Assembly: GCA_029891385.1 (NCBI GenBank)
Contig: CM057225.1
Span: 9,428,560 to 9,492,559 of the forward strand
Direction: 5' to 3'
Source of the DNA: Erythroxylum novogranatense
Lineage: Eukaryota; Streptophyta; Magnoliopsida; Malpighiales; Erythroxylaceae
DNA length: 64,000 nucleotides
Shown here: piece after piece, positions 24,796 through 37,394 of the stretch
Layout of the letters: every line of letters starts with the position of its first letter
Position numbering within the stretch: the first letter of the stretch is position 1
The notes under the pieces: model-generated
Databases searched by the model: none
What the model saw: only the letters and a program-made list of their open reading frames with translations
What the model was told of the DNA's origin: nothing
Translations under genes and position numbers: made by a program

Positions 24796-27700
24796 TCACC
24801 CGACAATCTGTATCGACTCCTCTACATAACTCAGATTACTAGAGATCTCAATCTCCTGAGCCGGTATCACATGTGTCGGATCTGACCGATATCTACGGGG
24901 CATACTCACATGGAAGACGTTATGCAACCGAGACATCTCACTCGGTAAAGCTAGCTCAGAGGCCAAAGGTCCTATCCTCTCAAAGGATCTCATATGGACC
25001 AATGTACCTAGGGCTTAACTTACCCTTTTTCCCAAATCTCAGTACACCACACCACGGTGACACCCGTAAGAACACTCTGTCGCCCACATTGTACTCAATG
25101 TCCCTCCTATGTTGATCCACATAGCTTTTACATGCATCTTGAGCCGCTTTGATTGGCTCCAATCGATTCACCTTATCCACGGTGTCACGAATCAACTCGA
25201 CCTCAATCATCGACACCCTCTTCATCCCAATACAACGGTGATCTACACGGTTGCCCATACAATGCCTCATAAGGTGCCATCCCGATACTACTGTGATAAT
25301 GGTTGTTATATGCAAACTCAATCAGAGCTATATACTGATCTCATGCTCCTTTAAACTCCAATACACAAGCCCGAAGCATATCTTCCACAGTCTTAATCGT
25401 CCTCTCACTCTGCCCATCTGTCTGAGGATGAAATGTTGTACTGAAATTCAGCCTAGTTCCCATAGTAGACTGCAAACTCTGCCAAAACCTCAAAGTAAAT
25501 CTGGGATCCCTGTCTGACACTATCGACACTGGGACCCCGTGCAGTCTCACTATCCCAGCCACATACTTCTGGGCCAACTGATCCATAGTATTGTTCTCCC
25601 TCACTGGCAGGAAATGGGTTGATTTAGTCAATCGGTCCACTATGACCCAGATAGCATCATACTGTCTCGGCGTCCTAGGCAATCCCATAATGAAATCCAT
25701 GGTAATTCGTTCCCATTTCCACTCCGGAATAGGCAACGAATGAAGCTTTCCTACTGGAGCTTGGTGCTCAGCCTTAACCTGCTGGCACGTCATACATCTC
25801 AAAACATACTCCGCTACCTGCTTTTTCATGCCAGGCCACCAGAAATGTTGCTTAAGAGTGTTATACATCTTGGTAGTATCAGGATGCATAGCATATGCGG
25901 CCATATGAGCCTCCTCCAATATCTCTCGTCTCAAATTATCCACATCAGGTACACAAAGCCTCTGTCCCAACCGTAAGGTCTCATCTCTATACTCAAACTT
26001 AGAACTCGAATCAGCTTTTACTTTCTCAATCAGTCTCACTATAACAGGATCCTTGTCTTGAACTCTCCTGATCCTGTCCAGTAACATCGGTCTCAACTTC
26101 AAAGTAGCTAATAACACTCCATCCTGCTCCAGATTCAACTGTACATTCAAGGCTCTCAACTGAATCAAATTAGGCAACCTCAATGCTTGCATCTGAGCTG
26201 TACTCGTATGCAACCTCCGACTCAGAGCATTTGCCACTACATTGGCTTTCCCAGGGTGATATTCAATAGTACAATCATAGTCCTTCAACAACTCAAGCCA
26301 TCTCCTCTGTCTCAAATTCAAATCTCTCGCTCAAGAATACCTCGACTCTTATGATCAGTAAAGATCTGGAATGTCTCACCATATAGATAATGTCTCCAAA
26401 TCTTGAGGGCAAAAACCACTGCAGCTAACTCCAAATCATGCACTGGATAGTTTACCTCATGAGCTCTCAACTGTCTCGAAGCATATGCAATCACTCTCCC
26501 ATGCTGCATCAGAACACACCCCAATCCACGATGCGATGCATCATCAAACCTCAAATCCTCCCGTCCGGATGGAATAGCTAACACCGGCGAGAGTCAACCG
26601 ATGTTTGAGCTCCTTAAAGCTCTTCCGACACTCCTCACCCATCGAATGGTACATTTTCCTCAAAAGCTTTTTCAGAGGGGCTAAGATCAATGAAAACCCC
26701 TCGACAAACCTCCGGTAGTAACCCGCTAATCCTAGGAAACTCCGAATCTCGACACATTCCTAGAGCCTCCCATCGCAAGATCGCTGAATCTTACTAGGAT
26801 CAACTCAGATACCTCTCCAGTCACTATGTGCCCCAAAAAGATCACCTGATCCAGCCAAAATTCACACTTACTGAATTTGGAATACAACTGTCTCTCACTC
26901 ATAGTTTGTAAGATAATCCTCAAGTGTTCAGCATGATCCTGTCTAGTCCTCGAGTACACCAAAATGTCATCAATGAATACAATAACGAACTGATCCAGGT
27001 AGGGCTGAAATACATTATTCATCAAGGCCATGAAGGCTGCCGGGGCATTAGTCAACCCAAACGGCATCACCAAAAACTCGAAATGCCCATACCTGCTCCT
27101 AAATGCACTCTTAGGTACATCACCTCGCTATCTTTGGTGATAGTACCACGACCTCGAATCCATTTAGTGAATACCGAGCTCCTCAGGTGATCAAATAAGT
27201 CATCGATCCTAGGCAGTGGATACTTATTCTTCACTGTCACCCGATTCAGCTGCCTGTAATCAATGCACAGCCTCAAAGTCCCATCCTTTTTCTTCACAAA
27301 TAATACTGGAGCTCCCCATGGTGAAACACTAGGCCTGATAAAACCCTTCTCCAATAACTCCTGCAGCTGAGCCTTAAGCTCCCTCAGTTCCACAGGTGTC
27401 ATCCCATATGGAGGTATAGATATAGGAGCAGTACCTAGAACGAGGTTAATGGTGAACTCGTCTCCGATCCGTGGCAAACCCAGAACTCATCAGGAAACAC
27501 ATCTGGAAATTCCCTAACCACGAGAATATCCTGAAGCCTCTGCTCAACTCTGGTGTCAACCACATGAGCCAGATATGCCTCACAGCCTCCCTGCATCAAC
27601 CTCAGGGCACTCAGAAAAGAGATCATCCGAGCTGGCACTACCTGACTAACTCCTCTGAACACTGCTCTAGGTTGACCAGGAGACTCTAAAACAACCTCCT

Positions 27701-28310
27701 TGGTATAGCAGTCCATGATAGCCCTATGGGCAATAAGCCAGTCCATCCCCAGAATCACATCAATCTCTCTTAGAGGCAACACTATAAGGTCTTCCCTCAA
27801 CACTGCTTGATCAATCTGGATCGAGCATCCCCTGCAGACCTCTCCCAATGCAGTAGTACTACCTAGAGGTGTACTCACCTCTAATCCATACAGTAACATC
27901 TCCCTATCCCCATGCAATCTACATGTCATATGAGGTGCAATAAAAGAATGTGTGGATCCAGGATCCAGCAATGCAAACGCCTCAATATCAGAAATAAGGA
28001 GCATACCAGCTACAACATCCTGGGCCTCATGTCTCGTCATGGCATAGACTCTGGCCTGGGACTGTGGTCGGCTGCCCCGACCCTCAGTCCTCACAAAGGA
28101 TCCCTCAGCTCTACCTCGGCCTCTACCTCGGCCCTTCTGTCCGGATCCACCCACTCTACTCTGCTGTACAGTAGTGGAACTCCCAGCTCGTCCACTACCA
28201 AGCAGATCAACGCCCAGCAGTAGGTGGGCAATCCCAACACAGTGCTCCGTCGAGCAGATCTCAAGCAGGCTCCAAGAAGCCACCAACACTCCCCATGTGT
28301 CTCCTCTCAC
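24796..28310 (-). pseudogene. G2 pol pseudogene (protease, RT, RNase H, integrase)
   Basis: Right to left: protease region with [14 protein letters not shown] (about 27970-27930) and VILGMDWLIAHRA; RT start with [20 protein letters not shown] (27270-27220) and FIDDILVYS (26980-26950); RNase H with [17 protein letters not shown] and FQIFTDHKS (26520-26350); integrase (26321-25341) with zinc region MHPDTTKMYNTLKQHFWWPG, core MDFIMGLPRTPRQYDAIWVI and [17 protein letters not shown]; then FGKKGKLSPRYIGPYEIL and a final SRLHNVFHVSMPRRYRSDP block near 24900. At least five frameshifts or stops separate the open pieces. The protease motif is DPG rather than DSG, also true in G3. Confidence 0.9.
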
Positions 28311-29150
28311 AATGCGGGCACACTGAGGGGTCGCCTCAACCTCTCGCCACTACTACCGCCACCGTCTCAATCTCCCCTCGCCTATAAACAACTGTCTCGA
28401 ACCTCCCGGAGACCTGAAAGTCCTGCCCTGACGCTTACTAAAGTTCCTGCTAGAGCTGCCCTGACTGTCACTTGGCCGCTTACCCCGGGACCCAATCTCA
28501 CTGTCGTCGCCTCAACAAATGCTTCCACTCTCACAAAGAAGACTCTCAACTCAATAAAGGTACCCATGTCGATCGAGCTAACAGGTAAGAATCTCGGTAT
28601 TGAGGTCGTTCTTGAACCTCCCAGACTTATCACCTCGATCGGGATCATGATAGTGGCATAGTCCATCAACTCATTGAACCTCGGCTCATACTCATCACCG
28701 ACATCCTACCTTGCTTCACTCTAGAAACTCCTGCATCTTCATGTCAAGATAGTCCTGGGCATGTAGTTGTCCTCAAGGCCCTCAAAAATCAGCCCATGAT
28801 AGTAAGCAAGGCACGGTGGTACCGCTCGCACATCTTCCACCACTTGTATCTTTGGGCCCGCAGCAGAGACACCGCGATAATCGAACCTCTCATCAGTTCG
28901 CGATCCATCTGGTCAAGACTCTCTCCGTCCTCTCCACCACCCTCGGCCTCAACGGGTCTCAGACCGCCATAAAATCGACACCAATGCCATAAGAAGAATC
29001 ATACCTCCTCTCCTGTCTCACGGGAACTCGAGGAGGCAATTCCTCAGTACGAGGCATAGAAGACTCTCTACTTGCTCCCACTGATCCTTGGTCAGCTAGC
29101 TGCTCAACCTGATCACCTAATGCAGAAGACCTAGAACGAAACAAGAATTT
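28311..29150 (-). pseudogene. G2 gag pseudogene
   Basis: The N-terminal part is open at 29144-28959 (RSRSSALGDQVEQLADQGSV...) and matches the decayed gag start of G3 at 59885-60000. The rest is scrambled by frameshifts: the gag core and the serine/arginine-rich linker before the zinc knuckle can be followed only in pieces. A stretch at 28300-28200 still encodes a worn knuckle region. No function is possible. Confidence 0.7.
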
Positions 29151-29211
29151 CGATCGGTTTCAGCAGCCACAAATTTATACCTACATTGTTACTATTCCCA
29201 AAAGATGCCAA

Positions 29212-29229
29212 ACCATGCTCTGATACCAC
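29212..29229 (-). other. Primer binding site of G2
   Basis: The minus strand reads GGTGGTATCAGAGCATGG a few bases inside the 5' LTR. This is a perfect TGGTATCAGAGC initiator tRNA-Met site. Confidence 0.88.
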
Positions 29230-29233
29230 CTAA

Positions 29234-32200
29234 TATAGCGCCCCCTTACAATAGAGTACCCACCGAAACGTCCGTAGGTCATTCCGGTACATATCCTACG
29301 ATAAGAGACCACTACTGACAACTACCACTAAACTCCTCATGGCATCACAATAATAAAGCAGTACGGAGAAATTGACAATTTTTTTAAAAAACCAAATTGG
29401 ATTTCATTTCATTCACTCAAAATTCAGAAATTTACAAACTGTCAGTATTTTCAGTCTACACATGTTCCAAAACACGATACACTACGTACCATACAGTAAT
29501 GTACAAAGAACAGATCTAACTATAAGTCTCCAAAAGAAAGCCCAGCTGACCGACCTTTGAGCCATCGCCTCTCTCGCCAATCCACAATACACGGCTCTAC
29601 TGTCCTGAGGGAGCTATCTGTCTACACTTAAGCATGAAAAATAGATTGCAATTTTGGATGAGTTTTCGAACTCAATGAGAAACCATCATCAATGGTTCTC
29701 CCAATTCATGCATCACATAAGCATGATACAGTATGCATCCAGTAATCATACAATTACAATGCTAATACAATCACAAGAATAGGCATACAACACGATCACG
29801 GTAAGCAGAAACACGATTATCATATTACATAGATACGATCAGTACCATGTCAATTATTCAGTCGAAGATGCAATGCACATGTGACTTTTTTGATTTATTA
29901 CAAGATTGTGACCGAGTGCTTTAGCGGTGTTCAAGAGTCGAGAGACGCTGCCTAGGAGAATTATCTCCTTCGAGCTCTAGGCTCGCAGATCGATAACGAC
30001 TCGGTTTACATTTATTACAGATCGCTTATGCATCTGTGCATGAGTGCACATGTTTAATTGAACAATTACATAACAGTCTAGAATTCCCAATGAGTAGTAA
30101 TTTACAGTCAATATCATGTAATCCAAGTAATCCCCGTAGGGCAAATAAGTCACAGTAAACACGTAGATTGAGGTAACCACCTAGGTTACTCACCTATTAC
30201 TTCCGAGCTAATGTTAGGAAGTTTTCGCCCCGTCGGTCGAACGACGCTCCACTTGGGCCTCTATAAGAATCAGAGAAAGAACGAGTCACTAAATATGCAA
30301 TTTGTGCACCTGTAGGTGAAATATGCATGTTCATGAATTCCTGGCCCTAATCCCATTTTTTTCCATCATAAAAATCCGTCTAAAAAAATTAGAAACCTAT
30401 TGGCGCTGACGGTGCGCAATTCGGACCTCTATAGGTCCCCAATTAAACAAAACAGTGATTAAACAAACCTTTACCCGGACCCACGTCAATTTTCCGTCCA
30501 AAAATCCCGAATCTCTCAGAAAATGAAATTAAATATTCACTGAATCCGATGCCTCAAGAATCAGGTCAATCGGACGACGGACGGAAAAGTTATTCACGAA
30601 AGAAACCAAAATTCAACAATTAATAGCCCTTATTTCCTTCTCTTTTTTCTATTTTCTAACCGAAATTCAACCTATCATATCTCTTTCTACACATTTCAGA
30701 AAAATGTAAAATATACCTTGTTGGAAAGATAATGAAACCCTCTACAAGTTTCATGAAGACCCCAACAAGCAATTTTACCCATAATGGTGTCAAAAGTTCA
30801 GTCAAAGCCACTGCCTACTCAAAACCTATCAAAACAGTGCAGTACATTGCAAATTCATTAACCTTTTGATTCTTCAGTCAAAAATTACACAATAAATAAG
30901 GCAGTAAGATCACAATGTTATCTACAACTTTCATGAATAACCCAAAATCAGATTCACTTGCTAACTATGTCAAACAATTCATCAAAGCATCAGCCCTCAG
31001 AATTTTTCCAATCTGAACAGCACATTTCACAATAGTATATCTCTTAGCACAAATGTCACCAAATTCACTAACTTATATCCCTGAAAAGATAAGATCTCAA
31101 AATTCAATTTTCATGAAGAACTCAACATCCAATTCGATCTCTAACAATTTCAAAACTGTTATGCAAGTATATGCCATGATCAGCAATTCACAACCTAATG
31201 CAGGTTCAGTTTTTTGCAAATTCATTTCTCTCAAATCTGACAACCAAAAATTACATGTCATATATCATTTTCAAGATCAATGTGTCATTTATAACTCTTC
31301 AGTAGATCCCTAGAACCAATTCAAGTCACAAAAATTACTAAAATTCCTCCAAATCAGAATGTACAGCAAATCCGCCAATCCAGCTAGGTTTCATTCAATA
31401 CATGAAAACAGTCAATAGTCATCAGTCCATAACTCCTACTATACATATCGAAAAATTGCAAAATTAGTGGCATTGGAAAGATAACTTAATAGGCTTCAAC
31501 TTTCATTTAGTCCCTTTGTTCTAATTCCTTCTCAATTAATTTAGAAAAATTAGCAAAACTCTAGGTTATGGTTTCGGGTACTATTCATTCCAGTCAATAG
31601 CAGTAACTTTCCAAGCCATATTGCAACCTCTTAAAGCTAAAATTGGACAACACCTATTTCACACAAAAATATAACCAACATCCCAAAGTTTAATTGGGAA
31701 CAAACCTTACCTCATTTATTCACCTACACAATTAGTTATGATCAAAACATTGCAATAGGGTCAAAATGCACTTTCCAGCTTTCAACTTCAACCTAACTCC
31801 TATCACTTCTAATATCAATAACACATCACCAAGCATCATTTACACCTCTAATTCAACCACAAAATCATCACAACATTTACTTGTATAATTAACAAACTTT
31901 GGCAGCAACCACACAATTATTTGCCATTCATCTAGCCTTTCTAAACTCAATCTAAAACCAAGCCAAAATCAATAAAAAACCATATTCATTCACTCATCCA
32001 TACACAAGCATACATTTAAACCCATTCAACCCAACCCTTATCATCATGAAATAAATGCACAAGTACTTCCCATGAATGCTTCTAACTACCAAAAGAATAA
32101 GAACAAACACAATTCTTACCTTAATCAAGTTATAAGCTCTCAAATCTCCAAGTCACTCACACTTCTCAACCTCTCCCAAAACCTACGGCTATCACACCAA

Positions 32201-32947
32201 ACATGCATATCATCATCTTCTCAAGGATTTAGCTTGGTCCTAGGTGTGCAAGGAAGAAGCAAGCAAGGAACCAAGGCAAACCTTCTTGTATGGAAAGAGA
32301 AGAAGAGAATTCGAAGGAGGAGAAGAACCACACCAAAGAAGAAAAGCAATGTTTCGGATGAGTGACAATTCTAGGCTTTCAAAGTCCCTTTGTTTATACA
32401 AGACAAGAAGAAAGTCGATGGTGATGAATAAAAAAAGACAAAAGCAATAAATACTAGAAGCCACTTGGCTTTAAATGGAATAAAATACAATTTATCAACT
32501 AATCCTAATTAATTAAGCACCAATCCCAATTAATCTCTAATCATGGCTCTAAAACAATTCCCTAACATTATTTATCCAATAATCTCATGCCATTAGGCAG
32601 TCCTTTTTAGTACAGAGAAAGTCACTCAGTCAGTCAGTTGAAAATTTTCCGGTCCGGACAAAAATCCTGAAAAATTCCAGAAAAATTCTCGAAAATTCCT
32701 TAAAATAGAAAACAATTTATGGCGCACTCAGAATAATTTTCCAAACCCAAAAATCACGCTAATCCCAATTAAATTGTTTTAGGCACGAAAATCGGGAATG
32801 TCATGTATGCATGTACAGTAAATTCCTGTGCACAATTGTGACTATGTAGCAATCCTATTATGCATGAGCAGTCCCATGAAATCCCAATCTAGCACATCCT
32901 ATACCAATTTACTATTTTACCCTTCCAATTGAGGGTGGGATGTTACA
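29234..32947 (-). repeat. 5' LTR of G2
   Basis: Partner of 20900-24620. It begins TATAGCGCC (first G mutated to A) and ends GATGTTACA, followed by the CTTAT duplication. The LTR pair looks much more alike than the LTRs of G1 or C1, which fits a later insertion. Confidence 0.93.
29905..30000 (-). other. Hairpin cluster in the G2 5' LTR
   Basis: Counterpart of 21570-21680. It has AGGAGA-ATTA-TCTCCT (29954-29969) and CGAGC-TCTAG-GCTCG (29971-29985). Relative to the other LTR, one G and one C are missing on opposite arms of the first hairpin, and only loop bases differ in the second. Confidence 0.6.
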
Positions 32948-32952
32948 CTTAT

Positions 32953-33404
32953 ACTTACTTGTTGATGCTTCAAGATCTTCAAAATCTTCAAGATTTTCCA
33001 AAACCCTAGCTTTTCTCTCTTTTTCTTTTCTTCTTCCTCTCTTCCACGACACTCTCTTCTTTCCCTCTTCTTTTATTTTTCTTCTAATTCCTTTCACTTA
33101 AGCCTTAAATGAATGAGAAAGGACCATTATGTCCCTCCATGCAATGCCTTAGCCTCCCAAACTTAAGTGATCTTCCATGTTTGTCCTTATATATTTTTAC
33201 TTCTTCATTTTCACCTACACCATACTATACTCTAATTTAATCTTAATTCTCCACTTAATACTTCCAATTCCATCAACCTAAGCAATAATTCCCCCAATCA
33301 TTGACATGTTAATTAAACTTTAAACAAACATAATTTATCTTGAAAAACCACATAATCAAATCAATTCATACTTAATAAAATCAATATAAATTTGGGGCTC
33401 AACA
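32953..33404 (-). repeat. 5' LTR of G1, second part (after G2)
   Basis: Continues the LTR interrupted at 20899. It matches 13472-13924 of the 3' LTR and ends GGGGCTCAACA, followed by the target duplication ATCAA. The G2 duplication CTTAT occupies 32948-32952. Confidence 0.92.
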
Positions 33405-35240
33405 ATCAATGAACCCCATCATGGATCTCGCCATATCTAATAAAGTTCAATTTCTCCTTTTATAAACACCATTGCGTTGTGGTGTTCCTGGAGAAGTCCA
33501 CTGAGACAAGATTCCATCTTACCTTAGATAATCAAGAAAATCATCAATAAGATACTCACCACAATGCCTTTATACTCTTACCACTTTGTTTTTCAACTTC
33601 ACTACGGAATCTTTTGAATATTTCAAATGATTCAGACTTGTGTTTCATAAGATACACAAATTCGTATCTTGACATATCATCAGTGAAGGTAATAAAATAA
33701 GAATATCCACCTTTAGCATGAACTTTCATAGGCCCACATACATCAGTATGTATGAGTCCTAAAAGTTCACTAGCTCTCTCTCCAGTTCCAGTAAAAGGAG
33801 ATTTAGTCATTTTACCTTTGAGACAAGATTCACAAGATTCATATGATTCATAACCATATTGACCAAGGCATCCTTCCTTGTGCAACTTGTTTACTTTTTC
33901 TCACCAATATGACCAAGTCTACAATGTCAAAGGTAAGTTTGATTTGCATGATTATCTCTCTTACTTTTTGACTAGAAACATTCATTATTGGATAAACAAC
34001 TATTTCAGATAAAACATAAAGACCATATTGTAAATAAACACTTACATATAATTCATCACCATGACATATATTACATTGGTTGTTCTTAAAGATTGTATGA
34101 AATCCAAGCTTATCTAATGACGAAATGGAAACAATATTCGAAACAAATTTAGGAACATAATAACAATCTTCTAATAATAAAGTCTTTTCGTAGGCATAAC
34201 AAGAGAAATAGTTCCTACAGTTAGGGCAATAACACTTGCTCCATTCCCAACTTGTAGCTTAACTTCTCCTTTCTTCAATCTCCCACTGATCCTTAGACCC
34301 TGCAACATATTGCAGATGTTAAAGCTACTACTAATATCTAATACCCATTTAGTATAATCAATAGTAGTTAAAGAAATCTTGAAAACAATTTTCATAAATG
34401 TCCCACCTTGTTTCTTGCCTTTCAAAGTAGCTAAATACTCTGGGCAGTTTCTCTTCTAATGTTCCTTCTTTGTACAGAAGAAACATTCAGCATCCTTTTG
34501 GTGAACTTTCTTCTCCTTATCCTTGGATTTGTTCCAAACACCCTTGGGTGCAAGATGATTTTTCTTGGGCTTCTTCTTGCCCTTCCACTTACGCTTAGAA
34601 GAGTTACCAACCAGGTTCACAGACCCTGACATTGATCAACAAGTTGAGCATTTCATGAAGATCACAGTCCATCTTGTTCATGTTAAAGTTAACAATGAAT
34701 GGTGAAAAAATATCAGTAAGAGACTGTAAGATCAAATCTTGTGACAACTCTTTCCCTAGTGAACACCTTAACTTCTCAAATTGTTCTATAAGATTAATCA
34801 TCTTAAGAACATGGGATCTCACAGGAGATTTGGGCTTTAGTTCAGACTTGAATAGGGAGTTAGATAATTGGTATCTAGCAGTCTTACTTTGTGACCTATA
34901 CATCTTCTTAAGATGCTAAATGATTTGTGGAGAATTCATATCTTCATACTGCCTTTGGAGTTCAAAACTCATTGATGCCAGAATAATGCACTTGGCATTA
35001 GTACTTTGCTCATTATACTTAAAATATATATCCAATGCATTAGCATCATCAATTCCCTTAGGAGGCGCTTTCTTTACAGGTTTATCGATCACATCAATAA
35101 ATTTTTTGTGCATGAGAACAATTATCAGATTGCGGTGCCAATCATCAAAATTGTTACCCACTAGCTTATTAACAATTATCAGATTGCGGTGCCAATCATC
35201 AAAATTATTACCCACTAGCTTGTTAGCATCAAGAATGTTT
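33405..35240 (-). pseudogene. Copia C2 gag-protease-integrase pseudogene, right part
   Basis: The first five bases (ATCAA) are the right G1 target duplication. Right to left: gag start region NKLVGNNFDDWHRNLIIV near 35225-35120, occurring twice in tandem; gag core (34903-34604); protease region DYTKWVLDISSSFNICNML (about 34360-34310); the pre-integrase zinc site and integrase core (33885-33556) with LIHTDVCGPMKVHAKGGYSY and FITFTDDMSRY. The element continues across G1 into 11376-11147, where integrase ends. RT and RNase H are absent. Many stops and frameshifts; the protease DSG is not preserved (DISSS). Confidence 0.85.
35117..35224 (-). repeat. 54-bp tandem duplication in C2 gag
   Basis: Two head-to-tail copies (35117-35170 and 35171-35224) encode NKLVGNNFDDWHRNLIIV twice on the minus strand. 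The unit is 18 codons, so the frame is kept. Confidence 0.85.
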
Positions 35241-37394
35241 CACAATGATATAGTAGATATTATTTAGAAATCTAATAAAAAAATCAAAATAAGAATACAA
35301 TCATATATCATTAAGACATGAACTTTTATCTAAATCATATAAAATTTTTAAAAAACATAAATGAGACCTTTGGTTATCAAGTCCTTACTCATGCATAATT
35401 AAAGAGTGATAAATTTTCTATTTTATTATATAAAATTTTATAGTAGGCTCAATATTATATAGTCCCTCGTTGTTAGATCGCTCATATTAATATAGTTTAA
35501 TTTATCAACCTAAGTTATGGAGAATTAATTAATATTATATTCCCTAAGTAGTCTAGGCCAAAAGTATATAATTAAGTAAATTTTCATCACACATGCGTCA
35601 TATGCAATAAAAATATTATTTATCTATAAACTACAAGTTACCTAATTATTAGGTCATTTTTGTAAATAAAATAAATATGATAATTTTCTTGGGTGGGAAT
35701 ATTTTTGATAAAATATTATAAATTATATTAAAATAAAGTTAATAATTTTAAAGAGTCAAAATTTTATGTTATTAAAGTAATTTTAATGACATTAATGATC
35801 ATACCACAATTTCAACATTCTTACAAAGAAACTTTTAAAGTAACAATATAAGTCATAACAAATGCACCGTAATCAATGACTTTACCGTCCACATCTTTGA
35901 TGCGTTCACATCCTTGATGGACAATGTTTTTCCAATGCCATTTAATGAGTTTACCGTTCAATTCTTTCTTTCTTTTTTTTGGTAGGATACCGTTCACATC
36001 TTTGATGGACAACGTTTTTCCAATGCTATTTAATGAGTTTAACTTTACGGTGCACATCTTTGATTTGATAGATAACAGTTGTCCAATGATAAAACTCTAT
36101 CTTGTTTTTTTTTTTAATGTTTTTAACGTTTGTTTCAAAACTTAAAAACACAACCACCCCTAACGTCATTTCGTTTGGGTTAAATATAAAACCAAAACAA
36201 CACCACCGAGAGCAAAGTCACCATCTGCCACCTTCTTTGCCATTTTGATTAATTAAATTAATTAATTATTTTATTTTGTTTTTAAATAAAATGAAATAAA
36301 ATAAAACTATTTTATTTTATTCATTTAGTTTACACAAGAGAGTTTTCAATATTAATTATATTTTTTGGGTTAGCAAAAAATATAATAATATGCCATATAG
36401 ATTATTTAATAAATTAAGTAATCATAAATAAGAAATATTACACCCGTAATGTGTGACCACATAAGTTCATCACTAAGTTGGTAGTAATTAATTCAATTAA
36501 TTATTAATCAAGGTTGACGTCTAGCAACACTCCTCAATAACCGGATAGTGTGAAGTAACAATCTTACAAAGACGGAACATGGTTAAGAATAATATATTAT
36601 TACCTTCCATCATTACAATTCCAGATTATCCTAAGGTAGGGTTTAACTGTCAAACCTTATTAGATAACCAACTATGTTACATGTTAATTATTAATGATTG
36701 GTGAATGAATTAAGAAACTCCTTTCCTCACTCATTCAATCGTTCGGCCCAAGGTCTTGAAACAACTATTAAAATCAATGACAATATAGAGCTCAAACTTA
36801 TTACTTAGAATCAATGGATCTCATCTTGATTCACTATTAATCAGATAGATACTTAATTATATTCAATAACCATTCAACTAGCATTTTTACATACTAGGTG
36901 TCCGTCATCAAAACATAATAAATGATCTATTAATTACTATGATGATCTCATGTTAAAGCAAAAATATACATTTAAATCCTTATGAGAATATCTTACTTGA
37001 CAGTTCATAGGTAATATTAACCATTGGGAATTCTCAGTTTGGTCAGTTCAATGATTATATCTCCATATGCATCGTCTATATATATAACTTAAAAAATGAG
37101 ATTTACTAATATCCTTCCAATAGATACTATTATATAAATATTGATCTAACTGGATCATTAAAGTCCTTATTTGATGATCATACGATCAAGAACACTTTTA
37201 GATTAAACCCTAAAGACTTGAGTCTCATTATTATAATCTCTATTATGATGGCAAGTGTATAAATTTAATCAAGGACTTATCATATTAGGATAAAAGCAAT
37301 AAGCATAATATGATAATATAATCATTTGTCATATTATTAAACAAAGTTAATAATTACAAAACAAAGGTGTTTAATCTATTACACAACGATTGGT
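35241..37394. other. AT-rich non-coding stretch, possible C2 leader/LTR
   Basis: No gene. It lies directly upstream of C2 gag on the minus strand and may hold its leader and 5' LTR, but I found no second copy and no clear primer site, so ends cannot be set. It contains one family of tandem repeats (35885-36095). Confidence 0.5.
35885..36095. repeat. Imperfect tandem repeats, about 88-bp period
   Basis: The block TTCACATCYTTGATGGACAA followed by a TTTTTCCAATGC...ATTTAATGAGTTT segment occurs at 35906-35952 and 35994-36040. A partial unit precedes it (from 35889) and a decayed unit follows (36049-36095). Confidence 0.75.

Larger units (their letters stand above)
20900..32947 (-). mobile_element. 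Gypsy element G2, inserted in the 5' LTR of G1
   Basis: A 12.05 kb element with very long LTRs (about 3.7 kb each). It begins TGTAGCGCCCCC at 20900 and ends GGGATGTTACA at 32947, with CTTAT duplicated at 20895-20899 and 32948-32952. Removing it restores a continuous G1 LTR (GGGTTTATGCTTATACTTAC), as in the 3' LTR at about 13460-13480. Gag and pol are decayed. LTR ends and coding sequence match G3 at the window end, so the two are one family. Confidence 0.95.
11377..33404 (-). mobile_element. Gypsy element G1 (Tekay/Del-like), with G2 nested inside
   Basis: G1 begins TGTTGGACCCC (11377) and ends GGGGCTCAACA (33404), flanked by ATCAA on both sides (11372-11376 and 33405-33409). It has two LTRs of about 2.5 kb, a primer site, one gag-pol gene and a polypurine tract. 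The 5' LTR is split by G2, so the element itself is about 10 kb. It lies inside Copia C2. Gag-pol order with protease, RT, RNase H, integrase and a late VKVLWRNHSVEEATLE block suggests a chromovirus of the Tekay/Del type; lineage by memory of motifs, not by a tree. Confidence 0.92.
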
